Source: Dactylorhiza incarnata (Eukaryota > Streptophyta > Magnoliopsida > Asparagales > Orchidaceae). From it: 64,000 nucleotides of DNA. The number at the start of each line of letters is the position of its first letter. Within the stretch, counting starts at the first letter, position 1. The position numbers and the translations under genes are program-made. Positions 23,995 through 36,900 of this stretch are shown one piece after another. The DNA lies in the NCBI GenBank assembly GCA_033032865.1, contig JAWHQI010000730.1:186001-250000 (forward strand), read 5' to 3'. The notes under the pieces were generated by a model. It had not been told where the DNA came from. It did no database searches and saw only the letters and a program-made list of their open reading frames with translations.

Positions 23995-25242
23995 TCATCT
24001 CTATTGCATTACAGGGGATTATTTCGTCCTATATGGTCGTTATAGACTATTTGGAGGAAAAAGCAGGATTTCTATATACAGCATAAACCGAACGGCTTAA
24101 TACTCAAACCGGGCGGTTTGAAATAAGCAGGTCCCCAGGTTTTCAGGCGGTCTGATTCTTAATCCGGGCGGTCTGATCATTAAACCTAGTGGTCTGGAAC
24201 CAACAGGTTCAAAAGATATCACGCAGTTCGGTTTTATACCGGGCGGTTTGAAATAAGCATATACCGAGGTTTTCAGGCGGTCTGATTATCAATCCGGGCG
24301 GTCTGATTATTAAACTAAGCGGTCTAAAATCAGCAGGTTCCAAAGGTGACATACGATTCGGTTCTTTAGCTTGGATGGTCTAAAATAAAACAGGGTATTA
24401 AGATAAATATCAGGGAAACAAGCATAATCATGACCGGCCGACCTTATTACCCGGGTTATGAATTTATCATCCTTACGGGTTTCCATTCAATCCGATCGGA
24501 TAATCACAGGTTCCTTCAATCAGGCAGTTATGATTCTCAGTTCAAGTATTAGACCTACTAATCGCACGAACTCTATATATAGCCCATGCGGCTTATCAAC
24601 CAATGGTATATATTGCTGTCATATATGCTGTTTGGGTTAAATGTTAATCGCACGGTCTATCAGCTGATCTTCTAGAGACTGGGTATTCCGTTTCACAAGG
24701 CAATTACGTAAGACCGGTTTATGGTCGCACGGCTTGATTATTTTAAAAATTCCGGGTCGGTTATCTAGTTACATTCCCAGAGATGGGACTTACAGCAATG
24801 CCAGCTACAAGTCGCCTAAGTTCAAAAACTGACCGCACGGGCTGATGATGACTCTCATGACTTGTATTTCTTTATCCTAAAAGAGCAAATATGTTGGGTT
24901 TAACAGTAGCCGCGCGGCTTAATACGCTCGCAGTAAATTAGCTCTTTCTCAGAATAAACCGGATATATTCAATTCGGATTGAAAGAAGCAAGCCATACGA
25001 GTGGTTTTCTAGATACTCTACCGGAATCTTATCCTAAAAAAGTGAGTTAACATTAAGTCGCACGGCTTGGTTAAATTTAACATAGAAAGAGATCGCAAAC
25101 AAATACAAGTAAGTCGCAGAAAGTAGACGGATAGACAGGTAAAAACTTTTCATTTCATCAAAACATTGTTTACATTATGTTTCAAGCCGTCCGGCTAACA
25201 ACATCAAGCCGACGGCTTCTCAAAATAAAAAGTAAAATACAA
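23995..25242. other. Non-coding part of copy B between hairpins and antisense ORF 2
   Basis: No gene seen. Many CCGNNCGG-type palindromes in a loose ~45-60 base rhythm, for example ccgggcggtttgaaataagc at two places (24110 and 24239 regions). It corresponds to 3656-4945 of copy A, reversed, but is much less conserved than the hairpin array. Confidence 0.6.
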
Positions 25243-27046
25243 CTATTGATTATTCGACTTGAGTTTCTTAGACGCAGGAGTATTTGAGTACTCGCTGCCA
25301 TCAATTGAAACATCAGGGGAATAACCCTCGCTACCCGACGAGCTGCTCAATTCGCCCGATTTGCGACCAGCATCTTCTTCAGAATCGCTGGATTCGGACT
25401 CCGAGCCACTCTCGCCACTTTTAACCGCTCCGGGTTCTTCGACCTCGTCGTCTTCATCAGCACTCCCTTCCGAACTGGATCCCTCGACTTTATTCTTTCC
25501 CTTGGCCTTCCGCCTGATCTTTTCTAATTTCTTTTGCAAAATCGGATAGGCATCCGAGAAGGTAAAATGCTCAAAGCCGGGCGTGAACCCTTTGAGCTCC
25601 CGCAGGCGGTTAAAAGCATTATCAATTCCCTCGGCGACATGAGGGAAGAGTTCCTGCTGATAAACCGGATCGGTCTCATCATACTTAGCCTGCAAAAGAA
25701 AAGAGTAAGGTAAGACCGTGCGGTTTGAGAACTTCGGTATTGATACTGGCCAGGTGACGACTTACCGACTCGGTTTCCTTTAACCGCGCATTTTCTTTCT
25801 TCAATTCGGCGATCTCTTTTTCTTGAAAGGCGTTTTCTTTAATCAACCTCTTTAGGGTCATTCCCATAAAGGCGTTGGTGATGAAACTCTCAGCACCAAC
25901 CCGCGCGGCCTCCCTGGCGAGCTCTTCCTCGGAGATTTTCCTCAGCCTCCTGAAGTTCCGTCGACCGAACATACCGATGCTTGCAGCCTCAGCATGACGA
26001 CCCGACTTCTCGTTCGCCCAGTGGGGGAGCGCAGTGGAGATCTGGACACTATCGCTGTCCGGGTGCCAGGTTAAAACCGGGCGACCTTTCATATCCTTCA
26101 CCTTGCTAAAGGAGCGAAGGGCAGCAAAGTCGCCCGAGGAGCCCGAGTCCTCCTCGTCAGACGGCAGCGGCTTATTCCTGGCTTGCCTCTTCCTCTTCTC
26201 CGTCTGAGTCAAGACCAAACCGGCCGGACTGATCGGTTTGTTAGCAGGAACGGCGGCTTGGGCTATAAAAGGAGAAGGATTAGCACGAGAGATCGAGCAG
26301 TTAACATTGAAGTCGGAAGCAAAGGGGGGCTTACTATCTTCAGGCCGAACGTTCTCAAGCTCAGCAAGTAGAGGGATGTAGTAGCTTATGTTAAGCCGCT
26401 CATCCTTGAGAAGCTTGCAAATTCCCTTCTCCACTTCGTTTATTGCGACCGGTTGAAAGGCCTCCTCCGGCCGCACTTGCGGATTCGGGTTCAACAGACC
26501 GAGTCGGCCTTCGAAGATCAGGTATCTCTCTGACCAGGCTGTGACCTTGTTCGCAAGGTTGACCATCTTCAACCCGCGGCAGCCGAAATAGAGATGGCCT
26601 TTGAAGACATTCGATTCAGAATCCGGGATGGCCCGCACCGAAAATATATTCCTGAAGAGATCCATAGAGAAGCGGACTCTCTCAGACCGCAAGTAAGAAA
26701 TAAAGCTACATATCCCGGCCATCGAGTTGGGAGAAATCTGGCCGGGAACAACTCCGTAATGGTCAAAGACCATGGCGAGCTCAATCGAAATCGGGAATTT
26801 AAATCCGCAATCAAAATGGTCGATTGGGATCGCAATCTGGTTCGGGCCGGACGAATTCATCCGCTCATCCCGGAGCGGAAGCCGCGCGAGTAGCGGACTG
26901 TCCTTCATGTGCTTCTCAACGAATTCATCCAGCTCGGCTTTTGTCAAACGGCATTCTTCGAGGTCCGCAGAATGAAAGGCCAAAGCGGCTTCGGAGCGGG
27001 TAGCAGAAGTCTTGGCAGGCTGCTTCGGCTGGCGCTTTACTCCCAT
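25243..27046 (-). CDS. Antisense extra ORF 2 of copy B: 'putative gypsy type transposon' domain protein, three exons
   Basis: Exons (minus strand) 27046-26335, 26262-25766 and 25689-25243 join to 551 residues. Introns: 26334-26263 (GTAAGC...TTTTATAG, 72 bases) and 25765-25690 (GTAAGT...TTTTGCAG, 76 bases), both at the positions and phases used in copy A. Intron 1 is a multiple of three without a stop, so retention would add 24 residues. N-terminal domain: LARLPLRDERMNSS, DHFDCGFKFPISIEL, GVVPGQISPNS, LFRNIFSVR, as in PF04195-type proteins. Then a basic KRKRQARNK segment, a coiled coil (EIAELKKENARLKE), and a long acidic/serine tail ending KKLKSNNQ. No stop is seen although gag-pol of the same element is wrecked. 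Function unknown; the tail composition resembles nuclear chromatin-associated proteins but that is only composition. Confidence 0.82.
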
Positions 27047-27404
27047 CTTGAGATTTCGGTAAAAGGGTTTTCCGGAAGAGCGCTACTTATAAGAACAGCT
27101 GATCTGCATTTAGTAAAGGTCAAATCACGGCTAGACCGGTCAACCCGTACGGGTACAACACCACAAAAGTCAGCCACAAAGATTAAGTGTGCCCAAGCAA
27201 GCGGATTAAAGAATCACAAGAACAGGCAGATCGGTTTATGTAAAGAAACCCGCAAACATTAATCAACACAACAAGGCAGAAAAAATAATAAGTTCGAATA
27301 CTTAGGTCGCACGACCTGAAAGACAGACCGAATATTACGTAATCAGAGTTGAGCAAATTGTCCAAAGGACCGAATTGAAAAAATATCATATTACAAGCCA
27401 CTCA
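27047..27404. other. Spacer between the two antisense genes of copy B
   Basis: 358 bases, AT-rich, matching the 357-base spacer of copy A in length and place. No ORF of note. Confidence 0.5.
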
Positions 27405-29531
27405 TTACGGGCGGTTTTCACTCGGCTCGTCCTCCCTATGAAGCCGCGCGACGTGATCGCCGATCTGGAGGACAGTTCCCTGCATTTGGTTCATGTTATG
27501 ATTCAGGCGGTTGATCATGCTCTGAATCCGCGCGGCATCTTTCTCTACTCGCGACGCGGGGATCACGCGAGAAGGCAAGGCTGCTGCGGGCTCATAAACA
27601 CTCTCAACTGGGCGGATCGTCCCGGCTACAGGGAGAGGCGAACTCGTCCCTGCATCCGGGCGGCCTGACCCACGCCGGCCTTCATCAATCATGTTGGCAG
27701 GGCGCCGACTTCCGCCGGCTTCCTTCGCCAAATGGAGGTATCTGTCCCTGTAATATGCGCAGTCCTCCTCGAGCTTGCGGACTTCTTTCTTTCCCCGGTC
27801 GATTCGAGCGGTCAGCGCAGCCACCTGGTCTTGCTGCGCCTTTTCTTTCTCTCGGCGCTCTCTCCGCTCGACCTCCAGCGCTGCACGGTTCTTCTTCCTT
27901 TCGGCTTCTAATTCGGCCCGAAGGGCAGCCTTTTCATCCTGGGCGGTCTTCTCTCTCTCCTCCACAGCCCTCAACTGCTTGGCGAGGGTTTCCAGGTTCT
28001 TTTGAAGCCGGGACATCTCGTCCTCCATCCGGGTATCCGGTAAAGAAGGACGCAGCAGGGGCGGATCAAGAGGAGGAAGATAGGAAACCAGTTCGCCCGG
28101 CTACGGAATCGAACCGCGGACATCTGCAATAAGAGAAAATAGTCAAAGAGTATTCAAAAGGAAACCGCTCTCATCGAATTTTCCTCGCTTACAAGCCGCG
28201 GCGGTTTGAATTGAATTCGGGTGGATGGGTCGCCTTGCCAGTTCGGTATCAAATTTCCGGCGTTGCTCTCTCCACGATCTCTCGCTCTGCCTCCGCTTAG
28301 CGGCAGAAAATTGAGCAGCGGAGGGAAAGAAGCTGGGCGACGGGTTCAACAAAGCAGCGCGCGACTTGTTTCGAGGCCGCGGCATGAAAAAGCGAACGGG
28401 GCGATAATCCGTGACCCCTTTACCTTGCAAGAAAAGATTGGGCGGTGGCGGCGGCTTGTTCAGCTGATCCCTCACTTTCTCCGCCTTCGCTTGTAAAAGC
28501 CGAAGCCCGGCCGTCACGGTGTCTTCAGGCGCCGGTATGATTTTTTCAGTCGCGACCTCAGGAAGGGTGGCCTCCTTTAGGCTGGTCGCATCCTCAGACA
28601 GGGCGGCTCCTTTTTCTCCAGGCGGGTTGGCAGCCTGCAGTTCGGAAGAAGTTCTCAGCTGGTCATCTTGCTTCTGAAAGGAATCGAAATCTTTGAGGAG
28701 GTCACTTACGGAAATGCTATGGGCATCGACTGGAACCTGGTCGCTCGGCTGGGGGGAGGGGGTAAACAAGCCCTCTGAGACCTCATTCTCGCGCGACTTG
28801 CCTTGCAGGCTGTCCGCTCTTGGTTTCCCGGATGCTGCCCTGTTCTTGGCCTTCAGCCTCTTCATTTTCTTGAGGAGCATGTCCGCCGCGGACTCTTCCT
28901 TCTTCCGCTTATTCGACTTTTTTCCGGTTGCTTTCTCCGGACTATCCTCGATGTTGACTACTGGGGTTTTCTGTTCGCTCGGCCTGGGGGAGTCGACTGT
29001 TTCTCCTCTATCTCTAATTTTTAAATGAAAATCCCCAGACGGGGTGATCTCCATCTTAAAGGACTCATCCCCATCGCCTTTCTGGGAAGCAGCCTCCAAG
29101 TCCGTCTTACCCGGCGGAGAAGGCGGGCTGTTTCCTTTATCAAAGAAGGTCTGGGGATCAGCTGGGGGCGGGTTCAGACAGCTCGCCTTGTTTTCAGTCA
29201 ACGGGACGACTGTTTGTTCAGGAAGCAGTTCGGTCGGCTTATCCTTCTCCTATTTAGATGACAAGACGATTGTCAAATCTGCAGGCATGTCGGTCGGTTT
29301 GCTCGCAGAAGCAATGGTTACGGTCTTATCAGGCCGCTTCACCTTTTTCTTCTTCTTCTCTTTCGCGCAGTCTCTCTCGCGGTTCTTCCCGGACTTCTCG
29401 AAAGCTTCCAGCTCGGCCATCAGGTTCACCATCTTTTTCGGGCTGTTCAGTCCGAAAGCCCTAACCGCAATAGGCGAGTAGTGACTCGTGGTAACAATGA
29501 GGTTATGCAAGAATCGAAGCTTCTGGAACAT
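27405..29531 (-). pseudogene. Antisense extra ORF 1 of copy B, two exons, two nonsense codons
   Basis: From the ATG at 29531 (minus strand) the frame runs to a donor at 28192, intron 28192-28124 (GTAAGC...TTATTGCAG, 69 bases), then exon 2 28123-27405. Phases fit (exon 1 ends one base into a codon, exon 2 supplies two). Two in-frame TAG codons break it: 29252-29250, and 28103-28101 where copy A has AAG. The product has a lysine-rich N-terminal part (KKKKKVKR), an SNKRKK cluster, the conserved NPSPSFFPSAAQF patch near the end of exon 1, and a long coiled coil in exon 2 (MSRLQKNLETLAKQL onward) ending DHVARLHRED. The same patches are in copy A. Function unknown. The coiled coil and basic patches suggest a nucleic-acid-associated oligomer, by inference only. 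Confidence 0.78.
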
Positions 29532-29604
29532 TTATAACCAACGGGGTGAAGGCGGCGCGGTCTCCGGCTAGCACTGATATTTTCGAAATCTTCACGGAAA
29601 TTTA

Positions 29605-29621
29605 AAAATATGCGGGGATTA
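29605..29621 (+). promoter_or_regulatory. Polypurine tract region of copy B
   Basis: aaaatatgcggggatta directly precedes the 3' LTR. The last 12 bases are the same as those before the 3' LTR of element C. Confidence 0.7.
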
Positions 29622-30077
29622 TGTTTACCCGGGAGACCGCTTTCAAGAGAATTACTCGTAGACCGAGCGGTTTGCAGATCCAAGTCGCACGGCTCGGGCT
29701 AAGCAAGCTCCATCGGCATCAGCTAACACAAGTCGAGCGGTCTGTAATAATTCAGGCCGCCTCCAAGAACCAGAGGTGATCTCAAGTCAGAGGTCGCGCG
29801 GTCTCAAGTCGGAGGTCGCACGGTTTATGCCATGAAGGCAAGCCAAGGTCCTAAGCCAAAGAACAGGTCGCGGTCTCGAGACAGAGACCGAGCGGGTAGA
29901 ATCGTCACCTTGGCTACATCATCTCCAACTTCTGGTCAGACAAATCGGAAGGGCAGGCCGCCAAGCCGCGGCTTATTTCCTTTCCTTCCTTGTGTATCTC
30001 GTCACCGCCTGCCCATTTCTCCTGTACCCGGGCAGGCGGTTATTCTATCCCTGCCCGCTCGGGCAGGCCCCCAAGCC

Positions 30078-30085
30078 TATAAATA
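30078..30085 (+). promoter_or_regulatory. TATA box of 3' LTR B
   Basis: TATAAATA with the same upstream hairpins as the 5' LTR; transcription from here would run into the satellite. Confidence 0.7.
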
Positions 30086-30244
30086 GGGGGCGGCACTGTT
30101 CCCAAGACACGCACACGCGAATCCAGGAGCTCGCTTGTTTGAGCTGCGGACTCGAGTTTCCCGTCTTGCGGACTGTCTGACCGGCCGGCTTCTCTTTTCT
30201 GCACTCACAGCCCGCTGTAATCACTTTTCTTTAATCAAAGGAAA

Positions 30245-30278
30245 GCCCGTCGCAGGAGTGGCATTCGCCGCGGCGGGC
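30245..30278 (+). terminator. R/U5 hairpin of 3' LTR B
   Basis: GCCCGTCGC / GCGGCGGGC with one T-G wobble, loop aggagtggcattcgcc; the intermediate state between the T-A form (A, D, E) and the C-G form (C). Confidence 0.65.
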
Positions 30279-30999
30279 TTAGTCTGGCCTTGACCGCTGC
30301 TAGCGGTCTCATCTTTCCATCTAAAAAGTAACCGGCAACCCGCAGCCTCCGGTTTCCCTCGGAGGTGCATTCTCGGACTCAACACCGAAAATGTATTTTG
30401 TGCAAAATCCGCAATTCCGAATCTAAAGTTATAGCTGTTTGAAGTTTAGGTGTCAGTTCGAGCTAAATCCCACATTAACACTTCAACTCAATGTAAATCG
30501 ACCACTAAATGAACTACATTGGGTAAAACTTGCTCTCCATTGAATATAGGGCTCAGAGCTCATTTCGAAGAGGTGTTTTGGGCAAAAATCACACAACCTG
30601 ATCAAAAGTTATGACTGTTTGAAGTTTAGGTGTCATTTGGAGATACATTTTGCATTAACAGTGCAACCCGCTCAATATAGACAAATAAATGAACTGTAAT
30701 GGGTAAACCTTGTGCTTCAATGAATGTAGGGCTATGATATCATTCCTAAATGGTGTTGTATGAGGTAAAATCAGGCAACCAGATCAAAAGTTATTGTTGT
30801 TTAAAGTTTGAGTGTCATTTGGAGCTAAATCTCCCACTTTCACTACAAACCGCATCTAAAATTCTTTCATTTTGAAATTTATGTGTCATTTGGAGCTAAA
30901 TCTTGCATTACCACAACAACCCACTGTATATCCACCTCTAAACGACCTTGAATGTGTTAAATTCGTTCTCCATTAGATTTTGGGCTCCGATCTCATTAC

Positions 31000-33900
31000 G
31001 AAAAGGTATTGATTGTGGGCGAAAATCGGACGACCTGATAAAAAGTTATGGATCTTTAAAGCTTTGGTCTCCTTTCGAGCTAAATACATTATTACAAACC
31101 CACTGTATAATGACCACTAAACAAACTGGATGAGTAAAATTTGATCTCCATTGGATGCAGGGCTCGGAGCTCTTTCCAAAAAGGTGTTGTGCGCAAAAAT
31201 CGGACAACCAGATCTAAAGTTATGGCTGTTACAGTTTATGTGTCGAGAGGAGCCCTCGTCACCATTGCAACCCCCTGTATATTGACCACTAAAATGAGCT
31301 GGAAGGGTTTATAATTTTGCTCCATTGGATGTATGCCTCCGAGCATATTCCGAAAAGATGACGTGGGCAAAAATCAAACGTACAAATCAAAAGTTATGCC
31401 TGTTAGAAGTTTAGGTTTCATTTGGAGCGAAATTTCGCATGACTGCTGCAACGCTCTAAATATTGACAACTAAATGAACTGGAATGGGTAAAACTTGTGC
31501 TCCAATGAATGTAGTGCTACGAGCTCATTTCAAAAAGGTGTTGTGTGGTAAAATCAGGCAACCGTATCAAAAGTTGTTGCGGTTTAATATTTGAGTGTCA
31601 TTTGGAGGTAAATCTCTCATTTTTCCCTACAACCCACTGTAGATCAACCGCAAACAAACTGGAATGGGTAAAACTTGTTGTCCAATGGATGCAGGGTTCC
31701 GATCTCATTCTGAAATGGCATCGTGGGCAAAAATCAGACAACCGGATCAAAAGTTATGGATGTTTGAAGTTTATGTGCCAATTGGAGAAAACACCCTCAT
31801 TTCTACTGCAATCCACTATACGTCGACCACTAAATGAACTTGATCGAGTAAATCCTATTATCCTTAGGATGTATGACTCTGAGCTCTTTCCGAAAAGTTG
31901 TTTTGTGCAAAATCCGGACATCCGGATCTAAAGTTATAGCTGTTTGAAGTTTAGGTGTCAGTTGGAGCTATATCCCACATTACCACTTCAACTCAAAGTA
32001 TATCGACCACTAAATGAACTACATTGGGTAAAACTTGCTCTCCATTGAATGTAGGGCTCAGAGCTCATTTCGAAGAGGTGTTGTGGGCAAAAATCACACA
32101 ACCTGATCAAAAGTTATGACTGTTTGAAGTTTAGGTGTCATTTGGAGCTACATTTTGCATTAACAGTGCAACCCGCTCAATATAGACAACTAAATGAACT
32201 GTAATGGGTAAAACTTGTGCTTCAATGAATGTAGGAGTCCGATAACATTCCTAAATGTTGTTGTATGGTGTAAAATCAGGCAACCGGATCAAAAGTTATT
32301 GCTCTTTAAAGTTTGAGTGTCATTTGGAGCTAAATCTCTCACTTTCACTACAAACCGCATCTAAAATTCTTTCATTTTTAAATTCGTTCTCCATTGGATG
32401 TTGGGCTCCGATCTCATTATGAAAAGGTATTGTGGGCAAAAATCGGACAACCGGATAAAACGTTATAGATCTTTAAAGCTTAGGTCTCCTTTCGAGCTAA
32501 ATGCATTATTACAATCCCGCTGTATATTGACCACTAAAAAAACTGGATGGGTAAAATTTGCTCTCCATTGGATGGAGGGCACGGAGCTCTTTCCAAAAAG
32601 GTGTTGTGCGCAAAAATCGGACAACCAGATCAAAAGTTATGGCTGTTACAGTTTATGTGTCGAGAGGAGCCCTCGTCACCATTGCAACTCCCTGTATATT
32701 GACCACTAAAATGAGCTGGAAAGGTTTATGATTTTGCTCCATTGGATGTATGCCTCCGAGCATATTCCGAAAAGGTGATGTGGGCAAAAATCAAACGTAC
32801 AAATCAGAAGTTATGCCTGTTAGAAGTTTAGGTTACATTTGGAGCGAAATTTCACATTAACGCTGCAACGCTCTAAATATTGACAACTAAATGAACTGGA
32901 ATGGGTAAAACTTGTGCTCCAATGAATGTAATGCTACGAGCTCATTTCGAAAAGGTATTGTGTGGTAAAATTAGGCAACCGGATCAAAAGTTGTTGCGGT
33001 TTAATGTTTGAGTGTCATTCGGAGCTAAATCTCTCATTTTCCCTACAACCCACTGTAGATCAACCGCAAACGAACTGGAATGGGTAAAACTTGTTGTCCA
33101 ATGGATGCAGGGCTCCGATCTCATTCTGAAAAGGCATTGTGGGCAAAAATCAGACAACCGGATCAAAACTTATGGATGTTTGAAGTTTAGGTGTCAATTG
33201 GAGCAAACTCCCTCATCTCTACTACAATCCCCTATACGTCGACCACTAAATGAACTTGATCGAGTAAATCCTATTATCCTTAGGATGTATGACTCTGAGC
33301 TCTTTCCGAAAAGTTGTTTTGTGCAAAATCCGGACATCCGGATCTAAAGTTATAGCTGTTTGAAGTTTAGGTGTCAGTTGGAGCTATATCCCACATTACC
33401 ACTTCAACTCAAAGTATATCGACCACTAAATGAACTACATTGGGTAAAACTTTCTCTCCATTGAATGTACGGCTCAGAGCTCATTTCGAAGAGGTGTTGT
33501 GGGCAAAAATCACACAACCTGATCAAAATTTATGGTTGTTTGAAGTTTATGTGTAATTTGGAGCTACATTTTGCATTAACAGTGCAACCCGCTCAATATA
33601 GACAACTAAATAAACTGTAATGGGTAAAATTTGTGCTTCAATGAATGTAGGGCTCCGATATCATTCCTAAATGGTGTTGTATGGGGTAAAATCAGGCAAC
33701 CGGATCAAAAGTTATTGCTGTTTAAAGTTTGAGTGTCATTTGGAGCTAAATCTCTCACTTTCACTACAAACCGCATCTAAAATTCTTTCATTTTGAAATT
33801 TATGTGTCATTTGGAGCTAAATCTCGCATTACCACGACAACCCACTGTATATCGACCTCTAAACGACCATGAATGGATTAAATTCGTTCTCCATTGGATT

Positions 33901-36900
33901 TTGGGCTCCGATCTCATTACGAAAAGGTATTGTGGGCGAAAATAGGACAACGGGTAAAAAGTTATGGATCTTTGAAGCTTAGGTCCCCTTTCGAGCTAAA
34001 TGCATTATTACAAACCCGTTGTATATTGACCACTAAACAAACCTAATGGGTAAAATTTGCTCTCCATTGGATGCAGGGCTCAGAGCTTTTTCCAAAAAGG
34101 TGTTGTGCGCAAAAATCGGGCAACCAGATCAAAAGTTATGGCTGTTACAGTTTATGTGTCGAGAGGAGCCCTCGTCACCATTGCAACCCCCTGTATATTG
34201 ACCACAAAAATGAGCTGGAACGGTTTATGATTTTGCTCCATTGGATGTATGCCTCCGAGCATATTCCGAAAAGGTGATGTGGGCAAAAATCAAACGTACA
34301 AATCAAAAGTTATGTCTGTTAGAAGTTTAGGTGTCATTTGGAGCGAAATTTCGCATTGCCGCTGCAACGCTCTAAATATTGACAACTAAATGAACTGGAA
34401 TGGGTAAAACTTGTGCTCCAAAGAATGTAGTTCTACGAGCTCATTTCGAAAAGGTGTTGTGTGGTAAAATCAGGCAACCGGATCAAAAATTGTTGCGGTT
34501 TAATGTTTGAGTGTCATTTGGAGCTAAATCTCTCATTTTTCCCTACAACCCACTGTAGATCAACCGCAAACGAACTGGAATGGGTAATACTTGTTGTCCA
34601 ATGGATGCAGGGCTCCGATCTCATTCTGAAAAGGCGTTGTGGGCAAAAATCAGACAAACGGATAAAAAGTTATGGATGTTTGAAGTTTAGGTGCCAATTG
34701 GAGCAAACTCCCTCATTTCTACTGCAATCCACTATACGTCGACCACTAAATGAATTTGATTGAGTAAATCCTATTCTCCTTAGGATGTATGGCACTGAGC
34801 TCTTTCCGAAGAGGTGTTCTGTGCAAAATCTGGATATCCGGATCTAAAGTAATAGATGTTTGAAGTTTAGGTGTCAGTTGGAGTTAAATCCCACATTACC
34901 ACTTTAACTCAGTGTATATCGACCACTAAATGAACTACATTGGGTAAAACTTTCTCTCCATTGAATGTAGGGCTCAGAGCTCATTTCGAAGAGGTGTTGT
35001 GGGCAAAAATCACACAACCTGATCAAAAGTTGTGGCTGTTTGAAGTTTAGGTGTCTTTTGGAGCTACATTTTGCATTAACAGTGCAACCCGCTCAATATA
35101 GACAACTAAATGAACTGCAATAGGTAAAACTTGTGCTTCAATGAATGTAGGGCTCCGATATCATTCATAAATGGTGTTGTATGGGGTAAAATCAGGCAAC
35201 CAGATCAAAAGTTATTGCTCTTTAAAGTTTGAGTGTCATTTGGAGCTAAATCTCGCATTAACACTACAACCCACTGTATATTGACCTTTAAACGACCTTG
35301 AATGTGTTAAATTCGTTCTCCATTGGATTTTGGGCTCCGATCTCATTACGAAAAGGTATTGTGGGCGAAAATCGGACAACCGGATAAAAAGTTATGGATC
35401 TTTAAAGCTTAGGTCTCCTTTCGAGCTAAATAAATTATTTCAAACCCGATGTATATTGACCACTAAACAAAATGGATGGGTAAAATTTGCTCTCCATTGG
35501 ATGCAGGGCTCCGAGCTCTTTCCAAAAAGGTGTTGTGTGCGCAAAAATCGGACAACCAGATCAAAAGTTATGGCTGTTACAGTTTATGTGTCGAGAGGAG
35601 CCCTCGTCACCATTGCAACCCCCTGTATATTGACCACTAAAATGAGCTGGAAGGGTTTATGATTTTGCTCCATTGGATGTCTGCCTCCGAGCATATTCCG
35701 AAAAGGTGATGTGGGTAAAAATCAAACGTACAAATCAAATGTTATGCCTGTTAGAAATTTATATGTCATTTGGAGCGAAATTTCACATTACCGCTGCAAC
35801 GCTCTAAATATGGACAACTAAATGAACTGGAATGGGTAAAACTTGTGCTCCAATGAATGTAGTGCTACGAGCTCATTTCGAAAAGGTGTTGTGTGGTAAA
35901 ATCAGGCAACCGGATCAAAAGTTGTTGCGGTTTAATGTTTGAGTGTCATTTGGAGCTAAATCTCTCATTTTTCCCTACAACCCACTGTAGATCAACCGCA
36001 AACGAACTGGAATGGGTAAAACTTATTGTCCAATGGATGCAGGGCTCCGATCTTATTCTGAAAAGGCGTTGTGGGCAAAAATCAGACAACCGGATCAAAA
36101 GTTATGGATGTTTGAAGTTTAGGTGCCAATTGGAGCAAACTCCCTAATTTCTACTGCAATCCACTATATGTCGACCACTAAATGAACTTGATCGAGTAAA
36201 TCCTATTCTCCTTAAGATGTATGGCACTGAGCTCTTTCCGAAAAGGTGTTTTGTGCAAAATTCGGACATCCAGATCTAAAGTTATAGCTGTTTGAAGTTT
36301 AGGTGTCAGTTGGAGCTAAATCCCACATTACCACTTCAACCCAGTGTATATCGACCACTAAATGAACTACATTGGGTAAAACTTGCTCTCCATTGAATGT
36401 AGGGATCAGAGCTCATTTCGAAGAGATGTAGGCAAAAATCACACAACCTGATCAAAAGTTATGGCTGTTTGAAGTTTAGGTATCATTTGGAGCTACATTT
36501 TGCATTAACAGTGCAACCCGCTCAATATAGACAACTAAATGAACTGCAATGGGTAAAACTTGTGCTTCAATGAATGTAGGGCTCCGATATCATTCCTAAA
36601 TAGTGTTGTAAGGGGTAAAATCAGGCAACCGGATCAAAAGTTATTGCTCTTTATAGTTTGAGTGTCATTTGGAGCTAAATCTCTCACTTTCACTACAAAC
36701 CGCATCTACAATTCTTTCATTTTGAAATTTATGTGTCATTTGGAGCTAAATCTCGCATTAACACTACAACCCTATGTATATCGACCTCTAAACGACCTTG
36801 AATGGGTTAAGTTCGTTCTCCATTGGATTTGGGGCTCCGATCTCATTACGAAAAGGTATTGTGGGCGAAAATCGGACAACCAGATAAAAAGTTATGGATC

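Larger units (their letters stand above)
16774..30384 (+). mobile_element. Tat-lineage Ty3/gypsy retrotransposon, copy B, full length (13.6 kb)
   Basis: Both LTRs, TG...CA ends and a perfect 5-bp target duplication (ccgaa) define it exactly. Order: 5' LTR, primer-binding block, decayed gag-pol, hairpin array, non-coding part, then antisense ORF 2 and ORF 1 on the minus strand, polypurine tract, 3' LTR. The two LTRs differ at roughly 17 of ~763 positions by eye (about 2%), so it is not recent, in line with its one frameshift and several stops. It interrupts the satellite and is the best template for reading the partial copies A, D and G. Confidence 0.97.
29622..30384 (+). repeat. 3' LTR of copy B (763 bp)
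   Basis: Matches the 5' LTR with about 17 differences and a 2-base deletion in ccgcgcgg; ends ACTCAACA followed by the target duplication ccgaa. Confidence 0.96.

Noticed and set aside
25243..29531. An envelope-like gene in the extra region
   Set aside because: No signal peptide or membrane segment is seen; the genes are antisense to gag-pol and contain introns, unlike env-like ORFs.
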